DNA of 64,000 nucleotides from Sphingomonas sp. (GCF_017304635.1 NZ_JAFKMA010000001.1:1-64000), one strand, 5' to 3'; counted from the stretch's first letter, positions 44,853-53,195 are shown. A program made the numbers and translations. The notes: generated from the letters alone by a model not told the origin.

Positions 44853-46187
44853 ATGGCAAGGTCGAAGCTAACGAAGACGGTCGTTGATGCGCTCGAACCG
44901 CGCGACAAGGATTACGTCGAATGGTGCGGCAAGCTGTCAGGCTTCGGCTGTCGCGTGCGCCCCAGCGGTCGCAAGGTGTTCATCATTCAATACCGCATTG
45001 GCGGGGTTGGCACCGTCCGCAAACAGAACATCGGTAAGTATGGTCCCGGCGGGCTTACCGTTGATGAAGCATGGGATCGGGGAGACAAGCTTTTGCGCGT
45101 TGCGCGCGATGGCATCGATCCTGCCGCAGCGGAGAAAAAGAAGAAAGCCGAACTGACTGTCGCCGAACTATGCGACGAATATATCGAACGCGGTTGCGGG
45201 AATAAGCGCGCATCGACCGTCGATACCGACAAGGCCGCGCTTGATAACCACGTTAAGCCGTTGCTCGGTTCGAAGAAGATCAGCGACGTTACCGACGCCG
45301 ATTTCAAGGCGTTCATGCGCGACGTTGAGAAGGGCAAGACGGCAACAACGATCGTGACGAAGAAGGGCGAACGTCCCGGCGTTCGCGGCGGCGCTGGCGT
45401 TGCCCGTCGCACGGCCCGCGTGTTGAGCGGCGTATTCACCTACGCGGTTGGCGAAAAGTATCTCGAAAAGAACCCGCGCGGCACCGTGAAGATCGCCAAG
45501 GACAACGAGAACGAACGCTACCTTAGCGCCGACGAAATCGATCGGCTCGGCGCCACGATGCACGAAGCCGAACACGCCGGCTTGCCGTGGGCGTTGCGGG
45601 AAGGCGCCAAGGCCAAGCATCGCGCCAAGGACGCCGACACGCGCCGCGCCCCGAAAATGTCGCCGCACGCCATCGCCGCCATTCGGCTGTTGCTCGCAAC
45701 CGGAATGCGATCGGGCGAAGTGTTGACGCTCAAGTGGGAATTCTATGACGCCGAAAACGGCTTCCTGTATCTGCCTGTTACGAAGACGAAGAAGCGCGTC
45801 GTCGTGCTTTCCGACTTCGCCCGCGAAATCCTCGATACGCTCCGCAAGACCGCCACGAAGGGCCATCCCTACGTCATCGAAGGCGAAGGCGAAAATGAAC
45901 ACCGCACCGACTTGAAGCGGCCTTGGGCGCAAATCATTGCCCACGCTGGCCTTGGCAAAGTGCGGCTTCACGATATCCGCCACACCTTCGCGTCGCACGC
46001 CGCGTTGGACGGCATCAGCCTGTCCGTTGTGGGCAAGCTGCTAGGCCATAGCCAAACCGCCACGACGGCGCGCTACACGCACTTCGCCGAAACGGCGTTG
46101 CGTGCCGCCGCGAACCGGGTCGCGACGCCGCTTTCCGACAAGATCGCGCGCCAATCGAACGTCGTCCCGCTTAAGGCTGCGTCGTGA
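44853..46187 (+). CDS. int: Tyrosine recombinase/integrase of the island
   Basis: A 444-residue phage-type integrase with an N-terminal DUF4102-like arm-binding domain, a central core-binding domain and a C-terminal catalytic domain. The catalytic set is complete: Arg286 (ATGMRSGEVL), a Lys in the TKTKKRV turn (about 311-314), His373 and Arg376 (HDIRHTFAS), His399 (LGHSQ) and Tyr408 (TARYTHF). It would recombine the tRNA-Pro attachment sites. It lies directly inside the left att repeat and overlaps the next gene as GTGA. A possible directionality factor is the HTH gene at 46617. Confidence 0.96.
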   Translation: MARSKLTKTVVDALEPRDKDYVEWCGKLSGFGCRVRPSGRKVFIIQYRIGGVGTVRKQNIGKYGPGGLTVDEAWDRGDKLLRVARDGIDPAAAEKKKKAELTVAELCDEYIERGCGNKRASTVDTDKAALDNHVKPLLGSKKISDVTDADFKAFMRDVEKGKTATTIVTKKGERPGVRGGAGVARRTARVLSGVFTYAVGEKYLEKNPRGTVKIAKDNENERYLSADEIDRLGATMHEAEHAGLPWALREGAKAKHRAKDADTRRAPKMSPHAIAAIRLLLATGMRSGEVLTLKWEFYDAENGFLYLPVTKTKKRVVVLSDFAREILDTLRKTATKGHPYVIEGEGENEHRTDLKRPWAQIIAHAGLGKVRLHDIRHTFASHAALDGISLSVVGKLLGHSQTATTARYTHFAETALRAAANRVATPLSDKIARQSNVVPLKAAS

Positions 46188-46537
46188 CCGCGAAGCGCGG
46201 AAGGCCGGTTGGCACGAAACGACGTGCCGAAGCCATCGCCGCCGCCCGCGCGATCCTAGCCGGTCAATTCGCCGACGTGCGCGAAGCTGCTACCGCATTG
46301 CGCCCGGCGCGCATTGGCAGCGATGAAGGCTTTCGCGACTTCATCGCAACCGTCGAAGAAGAACTACATGCGATTGCCGAAGTCGAGCCGGTTAGCATTC
46401 GCGCCGCTCGCGCATCGAAGGACCGGGGCCGCAATCGTCGCGCGCAACCGATCGTGCAGCGTCAAGAAATGAACGCGACGAAGCGGCACATCAATGACGT
46501 GTTGGGATGGTCGCTGCAAATCCGCGATCCGAATTAA
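46184..46537 (+). CDS. Small basic island protein, AT-hook-like N-terminus
   Basis: A 117-residue protein whose first residues TAKRGRPVGTKRR look like an AT-hook (RGRP), followed by a helical stretch (EAIAAARAILAGQFADVREAATAL) and a basic C-terminal half. It may bind DNA beside the integrase. GTG start, overlapping the integrase stop. No family is recognised. Confidence 0.7.
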   Translation: MTAKRGRPVGTKRRAEAIAAARAILAGQFADVREAATALRPARIGSDEGFRDFIATVEEELHAIAEVEPVSIRAARASKDRGRNRRAQPIVQRQEMNATKRHINDVLGWSLQIRDPN

Positions 46538-46616
46538 TTCCCCCCTGTAGGGCCGATCGGGGCCGGATATCCGAAGCCATCTCGCGCCACCCCGGCGCAT
46601 TCAAGGAGATGGCAGT

Positions 46617-46853
46617 ATGGAACCCGCTTGTATGCGCCGCGACAAGGCGGCGGACTATCTCAAGGAGCGATACGGCTTCGGCTCGGCCAACACGCTTGCC
46701 AAGCTGGCGGTGATCGGCGGCGGGCCGGTGTTCCGGCGAATCGGGCGCTGGCCGGTCTATACGGCGGCGGACCTAGATGCGTGGGCAGCGTCGCGCATGT
46801 CGGCGCCGGGCCGATCGACCGCCGAAGTCGGCTCCGCGCGTAGCGCCGCATAG
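46617..46853 (+). CDS. AlpA/excisionase-like HTH protein
   Basis: A 78-residue protein with the MerR/AlpA-type winged helix-turn-helix common in phage and island regulators: MRRDKAADYLKERYGFGSANTLAKLAVIGGGPVFRRIGRWPVYTAADLDAWAA. AAGGAG lies just before the ATG. The size, position between integrase and replication-like gene and fold fit a directionality factor or an activator of the island. Low-complexity residues after 62 are probably unstructured. Confidence 0.85.
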   Translation: MEPACMRRDKAADYLKERYGFGSANTLAKLAVIGGGPVFRRIGRWPVYTAADLDAWAASRMSAPGRSTAEVGSARSAA

Positions 46854-46862
46854 GAACGCCCA

Positions 46863-48257
46863 ATGTCCGACGTAACGCCGCCGCCCGGATTGGTCGGCGA
46901 AGTGGCGCAGTTCATTTACGCTGCTGCGCCGCGCCAGATCGAAGAAGTCGCCCTTGCGGGCGCTATCGGTTTTGTCGCCGGTATCGTCGGTCGTTCCCAC
47001 AATGTGAACGGGACCGGGCTAAACCAATATGTCCTAGTCCTAGCTGACACTGGAATGGGCAAGGAAGCCGCCGCATCCGGTATCGGGCAAATCATCAGCG
47101 CGCTAACGAAACCGTCGCCGGGAAACCCGTTCGGGTCGGCTCACGCGGCAAGTTTCGTTGGACCGTCCGATATGGCATCGGGTCAAGGTCTTTTGCGAAC
47201 TTTGTCGCGTCGAAAGCCGCCATCGTTCGTTTCGATCGTCGGCGAATTCGGACTTCGCTTTGCCCAAATGGCGCAACCGCGCGTGAACGCCGCCGACGCC
47301 GCGCTGCTTCGCGTGATGTTGGACTTATACAACAAGAGCGGCGAAGGCCGGGTATTGGGCGAAACGGTCTATAGCGAGAAAGAACGGGATACCGCCGCGA
47401 TCGTCGCGCCCGCTGTCTCATTCCTTTGCGAAAGCACGCCTAGCACCTTCTTCGAAAACCTAAGCGAAGCGATGATAACCAATGGCTTGCTTCCGCGCTT
47501 CATAATCATGGAGTTCAAAGGCAAGCGCCCCGCACGCAACAAGGAGGCTGACAAGGTTCGCCCCGAACTAGCTATGCTAGAGCGCATCGCAAATTTGATG
47601 AGTTATTGCGCCAGCGCAAATCAGAACAATTCCGTTACGCATGTCACGATGGCTTCGGACGCCGAAGAATACCTAGATCGCTTCGATTTGTATTGCGACG
47701 AACGGCACGACGAAGCCACCAATGACGTAAACCGCGAATTGTATAGTCGTGCCCACATGAAGGCGGTCAAGCTTGCCGGTCTGATTGCCGTAGGGGGCGA
47801 TTTCGAAAATCCGATCGTCACGCTCGATATCGCAATGTGGGCAACCGCACAGATCGAACGCGATATCGCTCGGCTTATCGTCCGGTTCGATAGCGGCGAC
47901 ATTGGTGTCGTTGCCGGAAACGAGGCGAAGCAGGAACAAGCCGTTCTACGGTGCATACACGAATATCAACATGGCGAGTTCAAGCGGTTCGCCAACTACG
48001 GTGTATCCGAAGAAATGCACAACATCGGCGCCTTCACGCAAACTTACATATCGAAGCGTGTCCGCAACCTTCCCGCATTCGATGATAAAATTGGGCGCAC
48101 GAAGGCAATCGAACGGGTGTTGCACAGTCTCGCCCACACTTCGGCGGTGATCCAAGAATTCTCAACCGAACAGACGCTTGCGACATTCGGCACAAGAGCG
48201 CGCACATTCATCGTCAACGACTTCGACGCTTTCAATGCCATGCTTCGGTCGCCGTAG
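46863..48257 (+). CDS. DUF3987-like ATPase/primase-helicase-type protein
   Basis: A 464-residue protein with a Walker A type loop LADTGMGKEAA (residues 60-70) and the general layout of DUF3987 proteins that stand at the replication position of phages and integrative elements. Further features are FVSIVGEFGLRFAQMA (Walker-B-like) and SFLCESTPSTFFENL. It would unwind or prime element DNA; this is inferred from the family. It starts 10 nt after the AlpA-like gene, so the two are one transcript. Confidence 0.72.
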   Translation: MSDVTPPPGLVGEVAQFIYAAAPRQIEEVALAGAIGFVAGIVGRSHNVNGTGLNQYVLVLADTGMGKEAAASGIGQIISALTKPSPGNPFGSAHAASFVGPSDMASGQGLLRTLSRRKPPSFVSIVGEFGLRFAQMAQPRVNAADAALLRVMLDLYNKSGEGRVLGETVYSEKERDTAAIVAPAVSFLCESTPSTFFENLSEAMITNGLLPRFIIMEFKGKRPARNKEADKVRPELAMLERIANLMSYCASANQNNSVTHVTMASDAEEYLDRFDLYCDERHDEATNDVNRELYSRAHMKAVKLAGLIAVGGDFENPIVTLDIAMWATAQIERDIARLIVRFDSGDIGVVAGNEAKQEQAVLRCIHEYQHGEFKRFANYGVSEEMHNIGAFTQTYISKRVRNLPAFDDKIGRTKAIERVLHSLAHTSAVIQEFSTEQTLATFGTRARTFIVNDFDAFNAMLRSP

Positions 48258-48292
48258 ACTGGGCATAAGAGCCGAAAACCGCAGAAATCCGC

Positions 48293-48390
48293 CATTTAAG
48301 AACGTAAGAAGATAGAGCAATCGGACCCCACCGCCCCCGACCCGGCGCCTTGCTGCTCAACTGTCTCTTATCTTCTTATATTCTTAAATG
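48293..48390. repeat. 22-bp inverted repeat with 54-nt loop
   Basis: Arms 48293-48314 and 48369-48390 match in 20 of 22 positions (core TAAGAAGATA). The arms are AT-rich while the loop is GC-rich. It could be a replication origin or transfer site, a termination structure after the DUF3987-like gene, or a structured RNA. Confidence 0.7.
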
Positions 48391-48553
48391 AAGTAAAAGA
48401 TAAGGTATTACAGTAGTTTAGCTGTCCAATGGATTTCTTACCGCTCTCTTATTTCGCCGACCACCGCACGCATGGTGTGCGACTATGCGGTTCATTGTTC
48501 GGCGATTCTCGCGAAGTTTCAAACGCTTGCGGAGTGCGCGTGATCGCCGCCGA

Positions 48554-48581
48554 ATTGTGGGCAGCATATAGGTAGCAATTA
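48554..48581 (+). repeat. Island repeat copy R1
   Basis: A 28-bp sequence with core GGGCAGCATATAGGTAGCA matches R2 (51272-51299) at 27 of 28 positions. It lies 16 bp before the first gene of the plus-strand cargo block. Two half-sites of type GG(G)YAGCA are 11 bp apart. Confidence 0.8.
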
Positions 48582-48597
48582 ATTCGAGGCATTCGAC

Positions 48598-49173
48598 ATG
48601 ACCAACGATATTCAGTTCAATGACAAGGCGCATTCGATCATTTCGGATTTGCTCGACCGCAACGAAGATCGGCTTGTTCGCAACAGGGATTGCGAACCGG
48701 AGCGGGCCAACGATCGCCTTGCATATGACTATATCATGCGATGCGCGACCATGAGCCGGGGCGCGACGACATTCATATTTCACGATGAGCGCGTCGGAAC
48801 GGAGTGCTTCCTGTTCGATCTTCACGGCTCGCTCGCGAAAATTCGTTCGAAGCGTAACCGGGTCGCTTGCACGGCGCAGCTAATGCAGTTTCAGCGGGAT
48901 TATTTCCCGCAATACAATTCCATTCTACGGCTCACGTATCTGAATGAACTTTCGAAGATCGATCATAGACAAAACTGCATTCTAAACGGAGTAATAAAGT
49001 TAGCTGCCGCAAAATTGCCGAACGTTCGAAGCGATATTCGACGCAAGCTTCGAAGTCTAGGTTATGGATACGATGCATTATTGGTTGCTGATGACACGCT
49101 AGAGCGGGAATTAGCTAGGCCAAGGGCAGGAATATTCACGATCTCGCTTGACAATACTTCCGAGTCGGCTTGA
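48598..49173 (+). CDS. Unknown island cargo protein (plus block, 1)
   Basis: A 191-residue soluble protein, no family recognised. It has an acidic/basic helical N-terminus (FNDKAHSIISDLLDRNEDRLVRN) and a basic C-terminal region (VRSDIRRKLRSLGYGYDALL). AT content is higher than in host genes, suggesting recent transfer. It starts 16 bp after repeat R1 and overlaps the next gene. Confidence 0.72.
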   Translation: MTNDIQFNDKAHSIISDLLDRNEDRLVRNRDCEPERANDRLAYDYIMRCATMSRGATTFIFHDERVGTECFLFDLHGSLAKIRSKRNRVACTAQLMQFQRDYFPQYNSILRLTYLNELSKIDHRQNCILNGVIKLAAAKLPNVRSDIRRKLRSLGYGYDALLVADDTLERELARPRAGIFTISLDNTSESA

Positions 49174-49466
49174 TAAAAGGGACGGAATTAGGCTCTAACT
49201 GGCTGAATATCGTGTCTTGGACTTCGCAAAAATCGCAGGAAACAGCGCCTCCCGCGCCGACCCCCGCCCCCCGGCGGTATCGGTGCCGCTTGGACACCGC
49301 GACGGACGTGCGCCGTGAGATGCAACGCATCTACCGGGAGAGCCGGTCGCAGATGATATCGGTCGATCACGCGAGCAAATGGGCGAACATGCTGTCGCTG
49401 ATCGTGCGCGCGATCGAGACGACGGAAATCGAGCGCCGACTCGACGCGATCGAGGCGCGGGGCTGA
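49170..49466 (+). CDS. Small island protein resembling phage packaging-associated proteins
   Basis: A protein of about 98 residues starting at a TTG that overlaps the previous stop (TTGA). The C-terminal part TATDVRREMQRIYRESRSQMISVDHASKWANMLSLIVRAIETTEIERRLDAIE looks like small proteins that precede terminase genes in alphaproteobacterial prophages. That memory is weak, so packaging is only a suggestion. The real start could be a GTG at about 49207. It ends TGATG with the next gene. Confidence 0.6.
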   Translation: MIKGTELGSNWLNIVSWTSQKSQETAPPAPTPAPRRYRCRLDTATDVRREMQRIYRESRSQMISVDHASKWANMLSLIVRAIETTEIERRLDAIEARG

Positions 49467-49858
49467 TGACGCTTCGGGGCATCAAAGGCCGGTTGAGTCG
49501 GGCGGAAAGCAACGGCGGGGCCGACGACAAGGGGCCGATCCCGCGCGTCCTGTTTGTGGGCATCAACGAAACCAAGGCCGAAGCCTTGGCGCGTTTCGCC
49601 GAACAGTATCCGCACCGCCCGGCAAATCACGCGCTGCTTATCCTGCCCTCAAAGCCGCGCACGCCGGACGAAGAAGCGATCTACGAAACCCGCTTCGAAT
49701 TATCGCAACGTGCCGTTGTGCAAGCCGCGCAAAGCGAGCGCCGCGCGCCCGTCGTTACGCCCGTCGCCGACGTGCCGCCGCACCTAGCCCGATATTGGAA
49801 AACTGCCCCGTCGAAAGCGTCGATCGACGCGCCGGGGAATTGGAGGCCGAAATGCTAA
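49466..49858 (+). CDS. Unknown island cargo protein (plus block, 3)
   Basis: A 130-residue protein beginning MTLRGIKGRLSRAES, translationally coupled to the previous gene (TGATG). A central part (RVLFVGINETKAEALARFAEQYPHRPANHALLIL) resembles a small alpha/beta fold. No family is recognised. Confidence 0.65.
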   Translation: MTLRGIKGRLSRAESNGGADDKGPIPRVLFVGINETKAEALARFAEQYPHRPANHALLILPSKPRTPDEEAIYETRFELSQRAVVQAAQSERRAPVVTPVADVPPHLARYWKTAPSKASIDAPGNWRPKC

Positions 49859-50532
49859 ATCGCAACGATACCGCGCTTCGTTTTGTCGAGCGGATGCAAG
49901 TCCCGACCGGGCGCCATGCGTCGTTGGGGAAGCCCGACGAATACAGCAACGAACCGCGACGGCTTATTCAGGCGGCGAATGATGCGATGGCTAAGGCCGT
50001 CGATGTAGTCGTTCGGGTTGCCAAAGACGAAGGTCGCACCGTCGCCGCTCGAAATCATCGGGCGATGCAGGAAGCCGATGCGCTTGGCGCGACGCTCGCC
50101 AAATCGCGTGACGGCTTGCGCACCGAAGCCGATAAGGTCGAAGCTGCCGCAAGGGCGATGATCGCCGACAAGTTCACGCTCGACCCATCCCGATCGTTTT
50201 TCCACAATTTGAAGCACGCATGGGTTGCGGAAAAGTATCGCGATCCTGCCAACGGCAAAGTGGCGATCGACAAGGCAATCAAGCAGGATTTCGAACTGGC
50301 GGCGGTGATCCATTCCAACGAAGGCTATCTTTTGGGGATGAGCGATGAAGTTCGATTGAACTTCGCGTCGCACGGCCTTTTAGCGCATATTCCCGAAGCC
50401 GACGCCGAACTTGGGCGGGCCGATGCCCTTCGAACCGTTGCCGATCGCTATGACGGTGTGATTAAGGACGCGCATTCGTCGTTCTATCTGCGCGGTGCAG
50501 CGATGGCTTACGAACGGACGCACGTCGAATGA
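49852..50532 (+). CDS. Unknown island cargo protein (plus block, 4)
   Basis: A 226-residue mainly helical protein (MLNRNDTALRFVERMQVPTGRH; AARNHRAMQEADALGATLAKSRDGLRTEADKVEAAARAMIADKF). It overlaps both neighbours by a few bases. No domain recognised; the helix-rich make-up could fit a scaffold, portal-like or DNA-binding role, but nothing decides this. Confidence 0.68.
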   Translation: MLNRNDTALRFVERMQVPTGRHASLGKPDEYSNEPRRLIQAANDAMAKAVDVVVRVAKDEGRTVAARNHRAMQEADALGATLAKSRDGLRTEADKVEAAARAMIADKFTLDPSRSFFHNLKHAWVAEKYRDPANGKVAIDKAIKQDFELAAVIHSNEGYLLGMSDEVRLNFASHGLLAHIPEADAELGRADALRTVADRYDGVIKDAHSSFYLRGAAMAYERTHVE

Positions 50533-51080
50533 ATGCGCTCGCACAACAGCGCCTTGCCGCGCTCGCCGGTTGGTTCGACCGAAACTCGCGCCAAGGTTGG
50601 ACGCCGCTCGGCGACAAGCTGTTGATCGGGCAGTTCGCCGCGATCGTGCCCACAAACTTCGCCGAACCGCCGCCGGTCGTTGACTATCACCCCGACGCAT
50701 TGCCGTTCTTCGTGAGCGACGAAGCTTGTGTGGGCATGTCGTTTGCCGACTTCGAAACCGGCGCCCCCGCGACGCAGGATCGCGGCGATCAGCGACTATC
50801 GCACGTGCTATGGTTGGTGAACGACGGCAAGCTGCCGCCCTTCGGCCTTGTGCCCTTGATCGACCCGCGAGAGCCGATCGGGGAGGCGGTGGCGCGGGCG
50901 GGGCTGGCGATCGACCTAGACGCCTTCCCGGTGCTGGCGGTGCCCCTGTGGCCGCTCAACGCCAACGCGCAATATGTCCTAGGGCATCGGCTCCCCTTTG
51001 CGCCCAAGCCCGGCGCCGCCGACCCAGACATGCCGACCGACCCCATGCCCGCCGGTTTCGTCGGCAGCGATCGATTCTAA
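50529..51080 (+). CDS. Unknown island cargo protein (plus block, 5)
   Basis: A 183-residue protein starting MNALAQQRLAALAGWFDRN and overlapping the previous stop as ATGA. The rest is rich in Pro, Asp and hydrophobic residues (LPPFGLVPLIDPREPIGEAVARAGLAIDLDAFPVLAVPLWPLNANAQY). No family is recognised. A terminator follows at 51130-51170, so it ends the plus block. Confidence 0.68.
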   Translation: MNALAQQRLAALAGWFDRNSRQGWTPLGDKLLIGQFAAIVPTNFAEPPPVVDYHPDALPFFVSDEACVGMSFADFETGAPATQDRGDQRLSHVLWLVNDGKLPPFGLVPLIDPREPIGEAVARAGLAIDLDAFPVLAVPLWPLNANAQYVLGHRLPFAPKPGAADPDMPTDPMPAGFVGSDRF

Positions 51081-51129
51081 GGCTTCGTCGCGCGATAGTG
51101 GTCCTTCGCTATCCGACGCAGCGGGGGAG

Positions 51130-51170
51130 TAGCCGTCCGGTTGCACCGAACCGGGCGGCTATTTCGTCTT
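51130..51170 (+). terminator. Intrinsic terminator of the island plus block
   Basis: A 13-bp stem (51130-51142 with 51049-offset partner 51149-51161, one wobble) has a 6-nt loop and is followed by TTTCGTCTT on the plus strand. It lies 50 bp after the last plus-strand cargo gene. Confidence 0.75.
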
Positions 51171-51271
51171 AGAGGCGACCGCAACATCAATGATGCGAAG
51201 GTCGCGGGTCGGAAAAGACGAATTTTCGGCGTGTTTTCAAAGGTTCGCTGCCGATCACCGCCGCTTCGAAC

Positions 51272-51299
51272 ATTGTGGGCAGCATATGGGTAGCAATTA
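51272..51299 (+). repeat. Island repeat copy R2
   Basis: A 28-bp copy with core GGGCAGCATATGGGTAGCA, nearly identical to R1. It overlaps the stop codon of the minus-strand gene at 51297 and separates the plus block from the minus block. Weak similarity to R1 also extends upstream of the core (TTTCAAA and GATCNCCGCCG). Confidence 0.8.
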
Positions 51300-52133
51300 C
51301 GTTGACGCTGGTTCGTTTTCGCTGTTCGGCCGCACTTGCGCGAGTTCCCATTTGACGTAGTTTTTGTGACCGCAGGAGCATGAGAACGAGCCAACTTCGT
51401 CATGCTTCATTTCCATGAAATAACGCCAAGGCAAATGGCATTCGGCGCGGCAAGACTCGCAATTCACGTCGATGGTTTGCGGTTCAAAATAGAAATCTTC
51501 GCCCTGCTTTTCCGTCTTCCAAGTCAGTTTGCAATTCGGATTGATGCAATGAATTTGTTGGCCGTGACGTAACAGTTTTGCCCGACGCTTGTTCTTTTCG
51601 CCGCATGCCGGGCAATCAAATGAGACTTCCATGCCGATGCCGCTAAAGGTCATCGTTCCCTTTGCGAGACGGCGAAGTTCCTCAACGACTTCCTCCACCT
51701 TCGCACGAATAGCGGTTTTGTCGCCGTAGTCGGCAATGGCATCGTCTCGGTTTTTGGGAACACGGACGTGTAGCGCCAGTTTTGCAAGTGCTTGCCACAT
51801 TTTCGAGATGCGTTTCGGATCGAAGCCAATTTCCGTTCCGACTTCCACGAAATCGTCATCTTCGGGCTTAACGTCCGGATTGCGACCAACCATTAGGGTC
51901 ATGGTTTCGGTGACGTTTTCGTCAACGTCGGTCATTAGCGTGTTGACGATCTGGCCGGGTTGCCACTTTTTAAGCTGATCGTGGGATATGTAGTCGTGAC
52001 GCTGGCGAAGTCGGTCGTAGCACACCTTCTCTAGCGCAAGGCGTGCTTCGAGCGCGGCATACGTGACGCTTTGATCGGTATCCTGATCGAGCAAAGCCGT
52101 GATGCGTTCAATGATCGGTGGAATATTGAGCAT
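51297..52133 (-). CDS. Unknown island protein with two C-terminal zinc ribbons (minus block, 3)
   Basis: A 278-residue protein. The N-terminal 165 residues are helical (LEARLALEKVCYDRLRQRHD; IRAKVEEVVEELRRLAKG). The C-terminal part has two cysteine clusters of zinc-ribbon type: Cys174/Cys177 with Cys196/Cys201, and Cys225/Cys228 with Cys252/Cys254. This suggests nucleic-acid or protein binding. It is last in a three-gene minus-strand operon, 12 nt after its neighbour, and its stop lies in repeat R2. No known family or function. Confidence 0.75.
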   Translation of the reverse strand: MLNIPPIIERITALLDQDTDQSVTYAALEARLALEKVCYDRLRQRHDYISHDQLKKWQPGQIVNTLMTDVDENVTETMTLMVGRNPDVKPEDDDFVEVGTEIGFDPKRISKMWQALAKLALHVRVPKNRDDAIADYGDKTAIRAKVEEVVEELRRLAKGTMTFSGIGMEVSFDCPACGEKNKRRAKLLRHGQQIHCINPNCKLTWKTEKQGEDFYFEPQTIDVNCESCRAECHLPWRYFMEMKHDEVGSFSCSCGHKNYVKWELAQVRPNSENEPAST

Positions 52134-52145
52134 GGCACGAGCCAG

Positions 52146-52673
52146 TTAGCCGAAGCCGATCCGCTTCGGTGGACGACCGCCATTCGTCCAAAAATCGAGC
52201 GCATCGCAGATATGGCCGTATGTGTCTTCCGCGATCGATTTCATCGCGGCAAGTAGCTTCGCGTCGTCCTTCATGTCGAATGAAAGCGCGCCGTTCATCA
52301 TTGGCGAATTCAGGGTTAGTTCCGTCCCGTCGCGATCGATATCGATCGGCCAAACGATGACAACGTTCGGCAACACGGCGGGACCGGCCTCAAGCTGGAT
52401 ACCAAGCCCAATCGTTTTGCCCTGTTCGCTGGACGTGACGGCATCATGTGGGCTGTCAACGCGCTCATAGCGATCATATTCGGGCGTTGGGCCATGATCG
52501 AATTTGTAGAAATAGATGCTAGATTCGTCGCAACCGCAGCTTTGTGCGACTTCGTGTCGAAGCACCGCCGCGATCCGATAATGCACCAAACGTTCGTCGC
52601 CGCCGCGTTCTAACACGGCCTTGAACTTATGGCTGATTGTCGCCCAACGATCGGCGCTACTGGCTTCGGCCAT
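52146..52673 (-). CDS. Unknown island protein (minus block, 2)
   Basis: A 175-residue protein starting MAEASSADRWATISHKFKAVLERGG. A mixed alpha/beta part follows (SSIYFYKFDHG; GLGIQLEAGPAVLPNVVIVWPIDIDRDG), ending RPPKRIGFG. No family is recognised. Its start overlaps the end of the previous gene by 17 bp, so it is translated with it. Confidence 0.72.
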   Translation of the reverse strand: MAEASSADRWATISHKFKAVLERGGDERLVHYRIAAVLRHEVAQSCGCDESSIYFYKFDHGPTPEYDRYERVDSPHDAVTSSEQGKTIGLGIQLEAGPAVLPNVVIVWPIDIDRDGTELTLNSPMMNGALSFDMKDDAKLLAAMKSIAEDTYGHICDALDFWTNGGRPPKRIGFG

Positions 52674-53067
52674 CTTCCAATTCCTTCGGGGCTTCGTCGC
52701 TCGGCACCTTACTGTCCGTTTCGATCGATATTTCGCAACCGATTTCGCGGAGCCGGTCTTGTTCGTCCCGACTGATTTTCAGTGCGCCATCGAATTTCAG
52801 CGAGAATTTGCCGCCCTTCTTTGCGAACGGCTTCAATGTGCGGTAGATGCCCGCCAGCAATAGCCCTGTTTTCGCGGCGTCGTTGACGATGATCCAAATT
52901 TGATGGGCTTCGGTGAGCGCCGCCGACTTATTTAGGTCTTCGGTGATGCTAAAGCTATCGTCGCCATCCGCCTCGGCCTTGTTGGCGAATGCCCACAACG
53001 CATCGCTCGCCTCGTCGTCGTTCGTCCGGATACCGATATCGGCGTGATCGCCCCACGTATCGAGCAT
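52657..53067 (-). CDS. Unknown island protein (minus block, 1)
   Basis: A protein of about 136 residues from ATG 53067 (MLDTWGDHADIGIR); ATG 53100 would add 11. One moderately hydrophobic stretch (IWIIVNDAAKTGLLLAGIY) may be a buried helix or a weak membrane segment. The C-terminal part is acidic (EISIETDSKVPSDEAPKELEDG). It is first in the minus-strand operon next to the right att. No family is recognised. Confidence 0.68.
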   Translation of the reverse strand: MLDTWGDHADIGIRTNDDEASDALWAFANKAEADGDDSFSITEDLNKSAALTEAHQIWIIVNDAAKTGLLLAGIYRTLKPFAKKGGKFSLKFDGALKISRDEQDRLREIGCEISIETDSKVPSDEAPKELEDGRSQ

Positions 53068-53167
53068 TGCAGCACCCCCGTTCGCTGTTTGAAGCGGCAT
53101 TTCGACGCGCGACGAAGGTAAGTGCGAGGCCGAATCTTTCCAAGGTTTCGGCGGGTAGCGCGACAAG

Positions 53168-53195
53168 CGCAACTGCTACCCATATGCTACCCGTA
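53168..53195 (-). repeat. Island repeat copy R3 (inverted)
   Basis: TGCTACCCATATGCTACCC at 53174-53192, read on the other strand, matches R2 at about 24 of 30 positions. It lies in inverted orientation to R1 and R2, 65 bp inside the right att repeat and 100 bp before the first minus-block gene. Its two half-sites are 11 bp apart. Confidence 0.7.

Larger units (their letters stand above)
48258..48597. other. 340-bp AT-richer intergenic region in the island
   Basis: No gene is seen. The region holds a 22-bp inverted repeat with a 54-nt loop (48293-48390), an AT-rich tract after it, and the 28-bp repeat copy at 48554-48581 just before the next start codon. It may contain an origin, a promoter or a small RNA. 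Confidence 0.5.

Noticed and set aside
48554..53195. The island repeats as a CRISPR array
   Set aside because: There are only three copies, kilobases apart, with genes between them and one inverted; no spacers and no cas genes.
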